64,000 bases of DNA, from positions 1-64,000 of the forward strand of contig JAEZJJ010000047.1 of assembly GCA_023436395.1 (NCBI GenBank). The letters are read 5' to 3'. This DNA is from Bacillota bacterium. GTDB taxonomy: Bacteria > Bacillota > Clostridia > Lachnospirales > Cellulosilyticaceae. The notes beneath the pieces are model-generated. The model was not told where the DNA came from. It did no database searches and saw nothing but the letters and a program-made list of their open reading frames with translations. Below are positions 53,304 through 63,935 of this stretch, piece after piece. Position numbers and translations under genes: made by a program. Position 1 is the first letter of the stretch, and every line of letters starts with the position of its first letter.

Positions 53304-54782
53304 CTACAAATAAGCTCTCATTTGTAAGGATGTATCAAGTAATTCTTGTGTTAATTGTTTTGTATCTTCTATAACCTTAACATTAGTTTGTGTTGTATGA
53401 GCAGTTTCTTCTACACTTGCCATCGTTTCTTGACTTAATGCAGAAATCTCAGTGATACTCTCAACAATTTCAGTATTTGCCTTAAGTACACTATTAATAT
53501 TTTCCCTAAGTATATTCGCACTTTCCTTAGTACGATGAGCAACTTCATTGGTTTTACTAAATACTTTATAAGTTGAATGGATAAGCTCCGCCTGCTCACT
53601 ATTAATTGCTCTAAAATCAGCTATGGCTTCTGTACACTGGGTCATACTTTCTTGTAAGCTAAATATAATATTTGCAATTTGATTAACAGATTCTTTGGTA
53701 TCCTCAGAGAGATTTCTTACCTCTGAAGCAACAACTGCAAAACCTTTTCCCACTTCTCCAGCCCTAGCACTTTCAATAGCTGCATTAAGAGATAATATAT
53801 TCGTTTCATTAGCTATACTACTGATTGTTTGTGTAATACTTTGAATTTGCTGCATATGTGATGCTAATGATTGAATCGCATCATAAACCAAATCCCCTTT
53901 TTTATCAAGGGTTCTAGACTTGCTCTCTAACTCTTCCATTGCACTAATACCTTCATCTAACGCATGGATGGTCTTATCAGATATATTGTTCATATCTTCT
54001 GTAGCATTAACAGTTGTCTTTATATTCTCATGAATATTAGAGGTCAGTACTTTTTGAGTTTCAATACGCTCCACAGCTTGTTCCATAGCAGCTGAAATAT
54101 TCCCTATTGAATCCTCCACAGTAATACCTGATTGTTCTAATTCATGAATATGATTGAAAACACGATTACCATTCTTATCTAATAATCCTGCTATGTTAAT
54201 AATTTCATTAGCTATTTGCTTCTCTTTTTCTGCCATTTCTTCAATAGAAGCTATTTGTTCTCTGCTATTCATGATGGTAATTTTACTGCCTCTAATCAGC
54301 GTTATACTAATCACAAGCATGGTTATTAGTTGAATCGTGTAATCTGTTGTTAATGAATTTGAAACTTGATTTTGTACAGTGACCATATAAATTACACGAG
54401 CAATATTAATTCCCAACATAGTATAACAAACTATTTTTACATACTTTAAGTTAAAATATAATATACTAGTAATCATTACAGGCATAACGTATGTAAATAC
54501 TAATATTCTTGTTGATGTAAACGTTGCATATATATATACTAGAGAAATCCCTGCAAAAACAACGTACTTTATTATAGAACTATCTTTGTCTTTACAATAC
54601 AGATAAAGGGATATACCACAACTAACAATAAGTAAACTAATAAATATGATAACCGAAGTAACAGGCCTTTGTTTTTTAACAATCTCACCAATATATCCTA
54701 TGATAAGAAAAAGACCCATTAAACATAGTATTGATAAATTTAATAAGTTTGCTCGATAATTAGTTACTTGTTTATCCATCAT
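53304..54782 (-). CDS. Membrane methyl-accepting chemotaxis-type receptor
   Basis: 492 residues. Five or six closely spaced membrane helices fill the first 170 residues with no sizeable outside loop, then a short linker and a methyl-accepting domain with tip ETNILSLNAAIESARAGEVG followed by KGFAVVASEVRNLSE. The design parallels the PilZ-fused receptor at 38525 but ends without PilZ. Two adjacent ATGs make the start uncertain by one codon. Input is probably membrane-borne (energy or lipid state), an inference from the lack of an outer domain. Confidence 0.87.
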   Translation of the reverse strand: MMDKQVTNYRANLLNLSILCLMGLFLIIGYIGEIVKKQRPVTSVIIFISLLIVSCGISLYLYCKDKDSSIIKYVVFAGISLVYIYATFTSTRILVFTYVMPVMITSILYFNLKYVKIVCYTMLGINIARVIYMVTVQNQVSNSLTTDYTIQLITMLVISITLIRGSKITIMNSREQIASIEEMAEKEKQIANEIINIAGLLDKNGNRVFNHIHELEQSGITVEDSIGNISAAMEQAVERIETQKVLTSNIHENIKTTVNATEDMNNISDKTIHALDEGISAMEELESKSRTLDKKGDLVYDAIQSLASHMQQIQSITQTISSIANETNILSLNAAIESARAGEVGKGFAVVASEVRNLSEDTKESVNQIANIIFSLQESMTQCTEAIADFRAINSEQAELIHSTYKVFSKTNEVAHRTKESANILRENINSVLKANTEIVESITEISALSQETMASVEETAHTTQTNVKVIEDTKQLTQELLDTSLQMRAYL

Positions 54783-55001
54783 ACATCCCCACCCCTTTTA
54801 TTTTTGTATATTATCTCTCAAAATTATCTCTTTTTCAACAAAAAAATATGCTTAAACATAAAAAACAAACACTTTCTTTACACTCATCCATTTTTCAACT
54901 TTACCTTAGCATTTATTATCTCTCATCATTTATATATTATTTTGCTTCATCTCACATATATTTGAAGTATAGAATTAAATAATGTCTAAGGAGATAAGCC
55001 T

Positions 55002-55970
55002 ATGAAAAGATCAGTACCTTTAGAGCCACAAGCAGAGGTTGTCTGTAATGAGAGTTCCAAACCTCCACTAATTTTTCAACTTCCACCTAAAGAAGGAAGA
55101 GAAGTTTTAGAAAGGGCACAAGATAGTCCTGTGTATAAATACCCAGCAGAGATCAAAACATGCTACACTACAACCAGTTGTTGGGGTAATGTTAATGTGT
55201 ATTTTATTATTCCTAGCAATATTTGTGATATACCCAATATTATTTACTATATTCACGGTGCTGGATGGGTGTTTGGAAGTTTACATACCCATGATAAGTT
55301 AATAAGAGAACTAGGTGCTAGAACTAATTCAATAGTCATTTTTCCTGAATATTCACGTTCCCCTGAGGCTAAGTATCCTACTGCTGTTGAGCAGTGTTAT
55401 GAAATTCTATGTAAAATACCTGATTTACTGAGCCAAATGGGCTATGTAGCCAATCTAAATACTTTAACAGTTGCTGGAGATAGTGTAGGTGGCAATATGG
55501 CAACCATTATGACCTTTATGGCTAAGAAAAGAAATGGTCCTAAAATTCATAAGCAACTATTATATTATCCTGTAACAGATGCTTCTTTTAATACCCAATC
55601 CTACTGGCAATTTGCAGTGGATTACTATCTATATAGAGCTGGAATGATGTGGTTTTGGAACCAATATACAATGAATAAAAGAGAAAGAAATGAGATTACA
55701 GCTTCACCCCTTAGAGCTACTCTAGAGGACTTAAAAGGGCTTCCAGCTGCTATGATTTTAAATGGAGAAGCAGATGTGTTAAGAGATGAGGGAGAATGCT
55801 ATGCCCAGAAACTACGAAAGGCAGGAGTAGATGTTACAGCCATACGCTTTCAGGCCATTATTCATGATTTTGTTATGCTCAATGCCTTGGACCAAACAAA
55901 AGCCTGTCGGGCTGCAATGGATGTTTCCACTGAATGGATTAATAGAAAAAATATTAATGGTTGTGAATAA
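55002..55970 (+). CDS. Alpha/beta hydrolase, acetyl-esterase/HSL type
   Basis: 322 residues with the hormone-sensitive-lipase hallmarks: oxyanion motif HGAGW (85-89; the usual HGGGW), nucleophile GDSVG with S161, an acid near residue 258 (GEADVLRDEGE) and catalytic H near 288 (IIHDF). No signal peptide, so a cytosolic esterase of small acyl substrates such as acetylated sugars or alcohols. AAGGAGATAAGCCT before the ATG sets the start. Confidence 0.87.
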   Translation: MKRSVPLEPQAEVVCNESSKPPLIFQLPPKEGREVLERAQDSPVYKYPAEIKTCYTTTSCWGNVNVYFIIPSNICDIPNIIYYIHGAGWVFGSLHTHDKLIRELGARTNSIVIFPEYSRSPEAKYPTAVEQCYEILCKIPDLLSQMGYVANLNTLTVAGDSVGGNMATIMTFMAKKRNGPKIHKQLLYYPVTDASFNTQSYWQFAVDYYLYRAGMMWFWNQYTMNKRERNEITASPLRATLEDLKGLPAAMILNGEADVLRDEGECYAQKLRKAGVDVTAIRFQAIIHDFVMLNALDQTKACRAAMDVSTEWINRKNINGCE

Positions 55971-56000
55971 GCCTCTGTATTAATAGATAACCTTAAAGAA

Positions 56001-56036
56001 AAGAAGCGTGTGCTATAAGGATAACACATGCTTCTT
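56001..56036. terminator. Shared terminator between the esterase and SLH protein genes
   Basis: 12-bp stem 56001-56012/56025-56036 with one G-T pair; A-run before and T-run after, between convergent genes. Confidence 0.78.
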
Positions 56037-56042
56037 CTTTTG

Positions 56043-57137
56043 TTATTGTGTTTTAATTTTTAATAAAGCACGATCTATAATAACTGCTACTTGTGCTCTA
56101 GTAGCTCCACCTTTTGGATTTAACATACCATTTGGTGTACCATGAATTAATCCTACCTTATAAAGTTCTTGAACTGCTTCTTTGGCAAATGAGCTAATTA
56201 ATTGTTCATCCTTAAATGGCTCATAATCTCTTTCCACCTTAAGTTCTAGTGTTAATGCTTTTAGTGTTCTTGAAACAATCACTGCCATCTCTTGATTGCT
56301 AATAACATCATTTACACCAAGTGTCCCATCAGGACGGCCTTCTACAATGCCTTTGTCATATAAGGCTACAACAGAATCTGTATACCATTTATCAAATACT
56401 ACATCTTTAAATGGCAACTGAGCTCCTGAGCCTTTAAGTCCAAATGCACGTGCTACGATTGCCCCAAATTCAGCTCTTGTAATTTGCTTATTAGGTTTGA
56501 AAGTACCATCTTCATACCCCTTTAAAATACCAAGTTCAGCTATTCTTTCAATAGATTCTGTTGCCCAGTGTGACTGGATATCTGTAAACTGTGTATTTGG
56601 CATCGATGGATTTTGAGAATCACCTGAACCGCCTGCACCACTTGAGCCATTTGAGCCATTTGAGTCATTTGAGTCATTTGAATCATCTGGGTTACTTGAG
56701 TCATTTGCCCCTTCTGTATACTCAACAACTACACTTGCTATATCTTTTGAACAGAAGAAGTAATCCACCACCCTATAGCTAGCTGAGTCTAGAAACTCTT
56801 CATTACGCATACCCACTAAATCCCCTAGAACAGCTTCTTGCTCTAGGTCTAAAAGGTCATTGCTCGTAACATATATCGTTAATTTATTACCATCTTTTAC
56901 TGTAAAACTATAAGCATCTTTATCTTTTGGTTCAAATACAACTTCTTCAGTAAGTGGCTCTTTTGCTAAAAGCTCTAACTGAATACCATAGATATCTTCT
57001 TGAACATCTGGTACTTTTACGGTTACAGTGTTGTTCGCATTATTTTGTAAGTTGATGCTTGGAACAGCACCTAATACGGTAGTACTTCCAAATAGCAAAA
57101 TTCCTGCTATAAGACCACCAAGTCTACTTATCTTCAT
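56043..57137 (-). CDS. S-layer-anchored protein: cohesin-like N-domain, Asp/Ser linker, three SLH domains
   Basis: 364 residues. Signal peptide (MKISRLGGLIAGILLFGSTT, cut near residue 23), a beta-rich domain of about 120 residues (TVTVKVPDVQEDIYGIQLEL with later EQEAVLGDLVG) that looks cohesin-like, a low-complexity linker of D, S, N and G (about 146-180), and three SLH domains (starting FTDIQSHWA, then LPFKDVVFDKWY, then YEPFKDEQLISSFAKEAV) that bind pyruvylated cell-wall polymer. Its gene overlaps the M60 peptidase gene by 14 nt, so the two are translated together, and it may anchor that enzyme. Confidence 0.82.
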   Translation of the reverse strand: MKISRLGGLIAGILLFGSTTVLGAVPSINLQNNANNTVTVKVPDVQEDIYGIQLELLAKEPLTEEVVFEPKDKDAYSFTVKDGNKLTIYVTSNDLLDLEQEAVLGDLVGMRNEEFLDSASYRVVDYFFCSKDIASVVVEYTEGANDSSNPDDSNDSNDSNGSNGSSGAGGSGDSQNPSMPNTQFTDIQSHWATESIERIAELGILKGYEDGTFKPNKQITRAEFGAIVARAFGLKGSGAQLPFKDVVFDKWYTDSVVALYDKGIVEGRPDGTLGVNDVISNQEMAVIVSRTLKALTLELKVERDYEPFKDEQLISSFAKEAVQELYKVGLIHGTPNGMLNPKGGATRAQVAVIIDRALLKIKTQ

Positions 57138-60100
57138 GTCTATCCTCCTGTATTAATGATGTTACGCCTTGACCCAGAATAATTTCTGGCATAGAGTCAT
57201 AAGAAGGTGTTGAATACCATAATGTTGTACTCGTCACTCTAGGGTTTCCTGTATGACTAACAGAATCATAGCGATACATCTTTGCCATAATTTGTGTTGG
57301 AAGAACACTTAGATTTGAACAATCTCCTTGTAGTTCTTCTTCTTTTTGTATATCTGGAATGAATATGAATAATCCGTCACTAATATCACTGGTTTCACCA
57401 TCTTCAGGTACTTCAGCAAACATTAGTAATTCACCATTCATGGCTCTTTCTGTATAAGTTATAGTTTCATCTAATCCTGATGTTTCAGCATATCTTCCTT
57501 CGATATGAATCGTATTGTAAAGTGGATCTCCTCTATAAGTTCCTACCACAATAAGCGTTCCTTCTTTAATAGTACTGATACCCTCTCCATCAGCGTATTC
57601 ATAGTCTTGTCCTAATACACCTATTTTGTAATCCTCAAATGCCACATTATCACCTGGATCACCTAACGGCTCAACATCAAACTGATCTAGGAACTCTTCA
57701 TCAATAGGCTCTCCAGTGATGCGTATCACCTGGGCATCATAAGTCCAAATTCTTGTGTCTTCTGCATCTACCCCAGGTTTATTAAAGTAAGTGATAAATT
57801 TACTTGTATCGGCTGCTTCATTATTTTCAAAGTTACCTTCTTTAGCTATGGTGTAGGTGTATTCTTCTCCGTCTTCTCTGCCTACTTCAATGTTAAATGT
57901 TCCTTCAGGTAACAGATTACCTGCTTTAGCTTTTATTCTGATTCCTGTTACTGGTGTCTTTTCATTGAAAGTTAGGACTAATGATGGGCTTGTAGTTGTT
58001 TCAGTCACCTCTACAAACTCAATGCCATACTTACTTTTATCAATGACATTGTCATGTTCTACTCTAACTTGCCCTGCACTTACTTTTCCGTTATAAGTGT
58101 CTCCATTTATGATATGACCTAATGTGTCAATCGCTCTCACTTCATACTCAAAGGCTTTATTATTAGCAGAACCAATAATATCCTCATAAGTGGTGCCTGT
58201 AATAAAGGCAATTTGCTTACCATCTCTAAAGATTTCATATCCTAATAAGTCTTTCGCTTGAATCGTTTCATCTGGAGTAATGGTAATGGTCACTTTATTG
58301 TCACTTGTTTCACCTTGTGAAGGTTGTGAAATGGCTGCTGTTGCAGTGAATACCATATCGGTGATACCCACACCACCCTTTAATCGATATCTTCTAGACT
58401 CATCTGTTAAATATTGAATCTTTCTTTCTTCTGCAGGATATACTTTCATCTCTGCCTTTGCAGCATTTGATAAAACAACACCCCATTTAGTAAAGAATTC
58501 TGTAAGGTCTTTTTCAGCTACCATACTTGCAGCTACTGCAAACTTTTCATCTCCACTAAAATCATCAACCTTACCACTATCATATACTTTAAATAATTTG
58601 TTATAGAAGCTTAATGGTCCATTCTCCTCATCATCTATACCATTGTCATAAGCCAGATGTAATTGCCAGTACATACCAAGTTGTGTAAATACATCATTAG
58701 ATACACCTTGGTCTCCTACTGCAACCTTTTTATAAATATCTTCATATTTATTAGAAGTTTCAAGTCTTGAGATTAATGTATTATCTTTACCATCATAAGT
58801 TTGTAATAGGATCGAGTAGATATTGTTAGTAATTTCTGCTTTGCCTAACCTATCCATGTTGTGACCAATTTCATGGCCAATACCCCATCCAAATAAACTA
58901 TTTGCATTGCCTTCACCTGTTACAGAGGTTGGTTCTCCTTGTACTAATGCACTTGTTGAACCATAGCCAACACCAATATGGCTACCTGCTGCATACATAA
59001 ATGCATTGGCAAACATTCTCATATATCTTATATTTTGTCTGCTATTAAGCACATTTAATGGGTCATCTAGACCATAGGTGATATGGGTTACCTTAATGGT
59101 TTCTTCCCAGGCAAGCATATTATTGTAGAGTTTCTCTACTTGTGCCTCTTTATCTGTGGTAGCAGCTGTAATACCTGCAAGGGCTTGATCTGCTGGGATA
59201 GATAATAAGATATTTCTTCCTGAAATCTCTGTTGAGTTTGCTGGATTAGTTTCTTTATTGCTTAATCTATTAGGTGCATAAGCCACAAGCTCATCAATAT
59301 ATTTTGATATCTTATCTTTTCTTTCTGTTTCAGTTAACTCATACCAATTATAAAGCTCTAAAGTTGGTATTTCTTTCACTGCACTTTCTGTATCTCTAAT
59401 CTGTAATTTAATTTGCTCCCCTTTATCCCCTGAGTAGCGATAATAAAAGGCACCACCAGCTGTTACATTAAGGTTTGTGATTTTAGGTATTTCAATAATG
59501 TTTCTACCTTTTGTGAGTTCTATAGGGTCTCCTGATAGAGAATTTGCTTCTGAATAATATTGGGTCGGAATTAATTGTAGTGTTTCACCCTCTGGAATAT
59601 CTGCATACACTACTACCTTTTTCCCTGCAAATCCTACTAAACCTAATGGACTCCAATCATTAATTCTTTTTACATCCGTGCTCGCATCAATAGATATAAA
59701 GTTCTCTTTGATAAGACCTACTTTAGAAGTATCTTGTACTAGCAATGCCTCTGCTAGGTCTAGCTCATCTGCTAAAATAGTACTATCCACATAATAAGAA
59801 TCTTTATCCTCTAATTTTGCTCTAATAGCATCAATATCTGCCTGTGTCACATTTGGTGCTAAAGTTGTAAAGGTAGTATCTGCAAATAAAGCACTAATTT
59901 CGTCTTCTACACTATCATAATCATAGAAGGCAATCTCTGATGCACTAGCTTCTACCCTTGCTCCATCAAATATTCTACCTCTTACACCAATTTTCTTAAC
60001 CTTTGTTTTAGGGAATTCAAAGATTGCATATTGTTTTCCATTCTCATCTGTTCTGAGCTTATACCACTTATCTGTTACAATCTCTCTTCCATGACCGGAT

Positions 60101-62193
60101 AAATCATCGCCCTCTTCCCATACGGTAATATGATATCGCTTAACCACACTGTTATAGTTTTCATCTAATCTTGGGACATAAACTACATAGTTCATCTCAT
60201 GTGGCTCAGCAAAAGTAAAGTTGATTTGACCTGATTCCCACCATGCTCTTGCTGTCCAGTGTGAAGCATAGTCTCCATCTACTACGTTTTTAATCCCATC
60301 TTGTGTGTCTGTTAAATCATAGTTCAGATTAAATCCATTTGGATAAAAGCTTAAATCTACATTATTACGGTTTGCTAATTCTACATTTGTAATCTCATCT
60401 ACACTGATACGATTTGTAGTTGGTAAAATAGGGCCTTCAACTACTTCTTTCTCTGGTGTTCCTGTAACTACTAATGAAGGATTACTCTCACCTATATTAT
60501 TTCCTGCCACAACATATAAGTGATATTCTACATCATTCTTAAGACCACCTACTACTACCGATGTAGTGACTATTTTGCCATCCGTTCCTGCTGGTATAAA
60601 TTGTTGATACTCTGCTTCAGTATCAGCCCCTTCTTTATAAAACACCTTATAGTAGCTGGCATTATCTGTTTTGCCCCAGCTTAATTTAAGGCCACCATTC
60701 ATTTCTTCCACTTTTAAGAAATTTGGTGCTAAAGGCTTTGCGGAAGGCTGTGGTATTCCTCTATATTCTTGTGAAGGTGTTCCCATCCAATCACCAGATA
60801 CTGCTCTTATCGTAAAGTAATAAGTCGTTAAGTTCTCTAACCCTTTAATACTTGCAGAAGTCTTATCTACATTCATTTCTTCTGTATATTTCCCAGATTC
60901 TTGTCCGTAGAATACTTTGTAGCCCTCTACATTAGGTACTGCATCCCATTCAAGTAGGATTTCTTCGCTCTTTTCAGTCACTTTTACGTTCTTAATCACA
61001 CTCTTATCATTGCTTCCTGCATTAGCTATAATATCTCTAATAAAAGCGACCTCTTCCATAACTACATAGTTAGGATTACCATCTTCTCCTACTACCTTAT
61101 CTACTACAACAGTTACTCTTTTAACTGGTACTCTTTTACCTAAATTAATCACAATCTTGTTTTTATCTTCTGAGTGAGCTGTAGCTCTTGTATATTGGTA
61201 AGCTTCTACAGATGGTCCAAAAGCTTGTCTTTCTGTTTTAAGCACGCCATCTTCTTCATATTCAACTAAAATTGTTCCACTTTCTAGTCCACCTGTCACT
61301 ACAGGAGATACGATCTCAATGACTTGAGCTTCAATATGCCCATCCCCTAAATGAATAGGTATCTCAAAGGTTCCTTGATCTGAAGTTTTCTCTATTTTAA
61401 CCTGAGTATCACTTGTAAATAAGTCCATAGCACTACTACCATTAGTAATCTCAAATCCTGCTTCTTTAATAGCTTCATTCACAGAAGAGATAATACTTTC
61501 TGGAATAATAGCATCTAAATCTGCTTGTACTTCTTCTCCTTCAGCCTGAAGTTGTTGATTCACATAAGTAAGTTCCACAATATCAACCTTGTCATCTCCA
61601 CTTATGTCATATTCATGGTTATGATTTCTTATAGCCTGTTCAATGGCTTTAAGGTCATTTTCAGTTATATTCTGATCACCATCTATATCTCCATAGGAAA
61701 AAGTAGCATCACCTGTTCCTACAGTAAGATGCTTTGAATAATCACTAAGGACAATCTCTTTTGAAGTATAGGTTTTATAGCCTTTGCCTTCATATACCCA
61801 TTGATAGGTGCCAAGCTCTAGATTTCCTACCTTGATGTCATAAGAACCTATAATATCTTCTGTTGTAATCTCTATGTTCTCTGTATTTTTAGCCACTATT
61901 TCTACAGGATAATTTCCTATATTTTTAACTACTTGTGGTGTGGCCCCAAGTGTTACTTCTACAATGCTACTCTCACCTTTTTTAAGTACCACCTTAATAT
62001 CCTGGGACTTAACCTTCTCATAAGCAAAGGGATAATCAAATCTTATGGTAGTCGATAGATTACCTTTAGCACTTATATTTTGCGTTTTGATATCTACTAG
62101 CTCATAGGCATGTACTATTGTCACTGGCATAGCTACTTCTAGCATCATGATGCTTGCTAAAATCATTGCAATTCTTCTCATTAATCTCGACAT
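57124..62193 (-). CDS. Giant secreted M60-family metallopeptidase with dockerin-like module and FN3 domains
   Basis: 1689 residues from the ATG at 62193 (AAAGG upstream; the earlier ATG at 62211 has no RBS). Signal peptide to about residue 30; a dockerin-like pair of calcium loops at about 166-214 (GDIDGDQNITENDLKAI and DISGDDKVDIVEL); two fibronectin-III domains (about 400-480, 488-580); a discoidin-like carbohydrate-binding domain (about 595-755); then the M60/enhancin-like catalytic part with the zinc motif HEIGH (H1107, E1108, H1111) and a nearby E1120; further C-terminal beta domains. M60 enzymes cut heavily glycosylated proteins such as mucins. Translationally coupled to the SLH protein gene. 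Confidence 0.85.
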   Translation of the reverse strand: MSRLMRRIAMILASIMMLEVAMPVTIVHAYELVDIKTQNISAKGNLSTTIRFDYPFAYEKVKSQDIKVVLKKGESSIVEVTLGATPQVVKNIGNYPVEIVAKNTENIEITTEDIIGSYDIKVGNLELGTYQWVYEGKGYKTYTSKEIVLSDYSKHLTVGTGDATFSYGDIDGDQNITENDLKAIEQAIRNHNHEYDISGDDKVDIVELTYVNQQLQAEGEEVQADLDAIIPESIISSVNEAIKEAGFEITNGSSAMDLFTSDTQVKIEKTSDQGTFEIPIHLGDGHIEAQVIEIVSPVVTGGLESGTILVEYEEDGVLKTERQAFGPSVEAYQYTRATAHSEDKNKIVINLGKRVPVKRVTVVVDKVVGEDGNPNYVVMEEVAFIRDIIANAGSNDKSVIKNVKVTEKSEEILLEWDAVPNVEGYKVFYGQESGKYTEEMNVDKTSASIKGLENLTTYYFTIRAVSGDWMGTPSQEYRGIPQPSAKPLAPNFLKVEEMNGGLKLSWGKTDNASYYKVFYKEGADTEAEYQQFIPAGTDGKIVTTSVVVGGLKNDVEYHLYVVAGNNIGESNPSLVVTGTPEKEVVEGPILPTTNRISVDEITNVELANRNNVDLSFYPNGFNLNYDLTDTQDGIKNVVDGDYASHWTARAWWESGQINFTFAEPHEMNYVVYVPRLDENYNSVVKRYHITVWEEGDDLSGHGREIVTDKWYKLRTDENGKQYAIFEFPKTKVKKIGVRGRIFDGARVEASASEIAFYDYDSVEDEISALFADTTFTTLAPNVTQADIDAIRAKLEDKDSYYVDSTILADELDLAEALLVQDTSKVGLIKENFISIDASTDVKRINDWSPLGLVGFAGKKVVVYADIPEGETLQLIPTQYYSEANSLSGDPIELTKGRNIIEIPKITNLNVTAGGAFYYRYSGDKGEQIKLQIRDTESAVKEIPTLELYNWYELTETERKDKISKYIDELVAYAPNRLSNKETNPANSTEISGRNILLSIPADQALAGITAATTDKEAQVEKLYNNMLAWEETIKVTHITYGLDDPLNVLNSRQNIRYMRMFANAFMYAAGSHIGVGYGSTSALVQGEPTSVTGEGNANSLFGWGIGHEIGHNMDRLGKAEITNNIYSILLQTYDGKDNTLISRLETSNKYEDIYKKVAVGDQGVSNDVFTQLGMYWQLHLAYDNGIDDEENGPLSFYNKLFKVYDSGKVDDFSGDEKFAVAASMVAEKDLTEFFTKWGVVLSNAAKAEMKVYPAEERKIQYLTDESRRYRLKGGVGITDMVFTATAAISQPSQGETSDNKVTITITPDETIQAKDLLGYEIFRDGKQIAFITGTTYEDIIGSANNKAFEYEVRAIDTLGHIINGDTYNGKVSAGQVRVEHDNVIDKSKYGIEFVEVTETTTSPSLVLTFNEKTPVTGIRIKAKAGNLLPEGTFNIEVGREDGEEYTYTIAKEGNFENNEAADTSKFITYFNKPGVDAEDTRIWTYDAQVIRITGEPIDEEFLDQFDVEPLGDPGDNVAFEDYKIGVLGQDYEYADGEGISTIKEGTLIVVGTYRGDPLYNTIHIEGRYAETSGLDETITYTERAMNGELLMFAEVPEDGETSDISDGLFIFIPDIQKEEELQGDCSNLSVLPTQIMAKMYRYDSVSHTGNPRVTSTTLWYSTPSYDSMPEIILGQGVTSLIQEDRHEDK

Positions 62194-62544
62194 GCTTTTA
62201 TATCCTTTCATACATTTTTATTACTATACTAATTATTATTTAATAGTACATATTTTACTATATTAACATTTAATTACATTTTTCTACAACCTAAATCTAA
62301 ATATTGGTCTCAAAAGTTTCCACTAAAAATGTACTATCATCCATATCTCTTTCACTAGAAAATTCTTATGACCGCCATTGTACTAATACTTTCATAATCT
62401 TACCAGTAAAATAATGTACTTTTTAAATCTTATTAATATCGTTGACATAACTATATGTAATACTTATTATATTTGGGTGTAAAACATATGGAGAAGATAT
62501 TGGGTGATAAATAAATAGACACTTTATAAAAAGGAGGTAAATAT
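62194..62544 (+). promoter_or_regulatory. Divergent intergenic region with MATE promoter
   Basis: TTGACA at 62442-62447, a 17-bp spacer and TATTAT at 62465-62470 give a clear sigma-A promoter for the MATE gene, followed by AGGAGG at 62531-62537. The half nearest the peptidase gene (62194-62330) is AT-rich and must hold its promoter, but I cannot single one out. No riboswitch or remnant seen. Confidence 0.7.
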
Positions 62545-63915
62545 ATGTCGAATATATCTAATTTTACAGAGGATAAACTATTCTCACCATTAATAAAATT
62601 TACATTTCCTATCCTAGTTGCTTTATTTTTACAAACAATGTATGGTGCTGTAGACTTACTGATCGTTGGACAGTTTGGTAATGCTTCTGATGTATCTGCT
62701 GTATCAACAGGAAGTCAAATCATGACAGCTATAACCTCCCTCATTACAGGTCTTACTATGGGAATAACCATATTATTGGGGCAAAAGCTTGGTGCAGGAA
62801 AAAGGAAAGAAGCAGGAGATGTTGTAGGAAGCGGAATCTCTGTCTTTGCTATTATGACTATTATCCTGACTATTGTGATGATTATCTTTGCACCTGCTAT
62901 GGCCAAATTTATGAATGCACCTGCAGAGGCCCTCAGTAGTACAATATCTTATATAGCAATCTGTGCTTCTGGTTCACTTTTTATTATTGCTTACAATGTT
63001 ATTGGTGGGATATTTAGAGGTTTAGGAGATGCTAAAACTCCCCTTATTACAGTTGCAATAGCTTGCGCTGCTAATATCATTGGTGACTTAATCTTCGTTG
63101 GAGCCTTTCAAATGGCTGCTACTGGAGCTGCCCTGGCAACGATTATTGCACAAGCTATTAGTGTTCTATTATCTTTAATATTAATCAAAAAACAAGGTCT
63201 TCCATTTGAGTTGTCAAAGAAAAATATAAAATTCCATAAACACTATACCACTCAAATTCTTAAATATGGTGGCCCTATAGCACTACAAGGCTTACTTGTA
63301 AATTTATCATTCTTAGTGATTATGATAATTGGTAATGGTATGGGCGTTATTGCTTCAGCAGGTATGGGGGTAGCTCAAAAACTGGCAGGATTTATATTAC
63401 TCATACCTTTATCTTTCTCTCAGTCTTCCGCTGTATTTGTTGCCCAAAACTATGGTGCAAAAAAATACGATCGTGCTAAAAAAGTTCTCATTTACTGCAC
63501 CTTAGCTTCTTTATTCTGCGGAATGATCATGTTCTATGCTGCCTTCTTCCACGGGGACTTACTATGTGGTATGTTCTCTAAAGATGAAGCTGTTATCTTG
63601 GCAGCTTGGGATTATCTGAAACCTTTTGGTGTAGACTGCCTATTTACTGCAATTATGTTTAGTATGGTAGGATATTTCAATGGTTGTGGTCATACAACCT
63701 TTGTTATGATTCAAGGTATACTAGGGGCTTTTTGTGTCAGAATACCTGTCTCATATTTTATGAGCAAACTAGAGCCTGTCTCACTCTTTAGAGTTGGACT
63801 AGCAACTCCAGCCTCTACATTTGTACAGATTATACTCTGTGTAGGTTTCTTCATCTTTTTATCAAGAAAATCGGTGACAAAAACTATCCATTTAGAAACT
63901 TCTTTAGATGTTTAA
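62545..63915 (+). CDS. MATE-family efflux transporter
   Basis: 456 residues, twelve membrane helices, with FPILVALFLQTMYGAVDLLI at the first helix, the MATE loop GQKLGAGKRKEAGD and the second-half mark PIALQGLLVNLSFLVIMII and FVAQNYGAKKYDRAKK. It is only distantly related to the tandem pair at 24277-27173. Strong AGGAGG site and promoter upstream, perfect terminator downstream: a stand-alone gene. Substrate unknown. Confidence 0.9.
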   Translation: MSNISNFTEDKLFSPLIKFTFPILVALFLQTMYGAVDLLIVGQFGNASDVSAVSTGSQIMTAITSLITGLTMGITILLGQKLGAGKRKEAGDVVGSGISVFAIMTIILTIVMIIFAPAMAKFMNAPAEALSSTISYIAICASGSLFIIAYNVIGGIFRGLGDAKTPLITVAIACAANIIGDLIFVGAFQMAATGAALATIIAQAISVLLSLILIKKQGLPFELSKKNIKFHKHYTTQILKYGGPIALQGLLVNLSFLVIMIIGNGMGVIASAGMGVAQKLAGFILLIPLSFSQSSAVFVAQNYGAKKYDRAKKVLIYCTLASLFCGMIMFYAAFFHGDLLCGMFSKDEAVILAAWDYLKPFGVDCLFTAIMFSMVGYFNGCGHTTFVMIQGILGAFCVRIPVSYFMSKLEPVSLFRVGLATPASTFVQIILCVGFFIFLSRKSVTKTIHLETSLDV

Positions 63916-63935
63916 CTACTTATATCTATAAAGTC

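Noticed and set aside
54768..54965. 65-codon + strand frame rich in H, I and L
   Set aside because: AT-rich intergenic sequence with no RBS or homology.
56540..56782. Repetitive short frames (MTQMTQM / HLSHLSH)
   Set aside because: Out-of-frame readings of the D/S/N/G linker repeat of the SLH protein.
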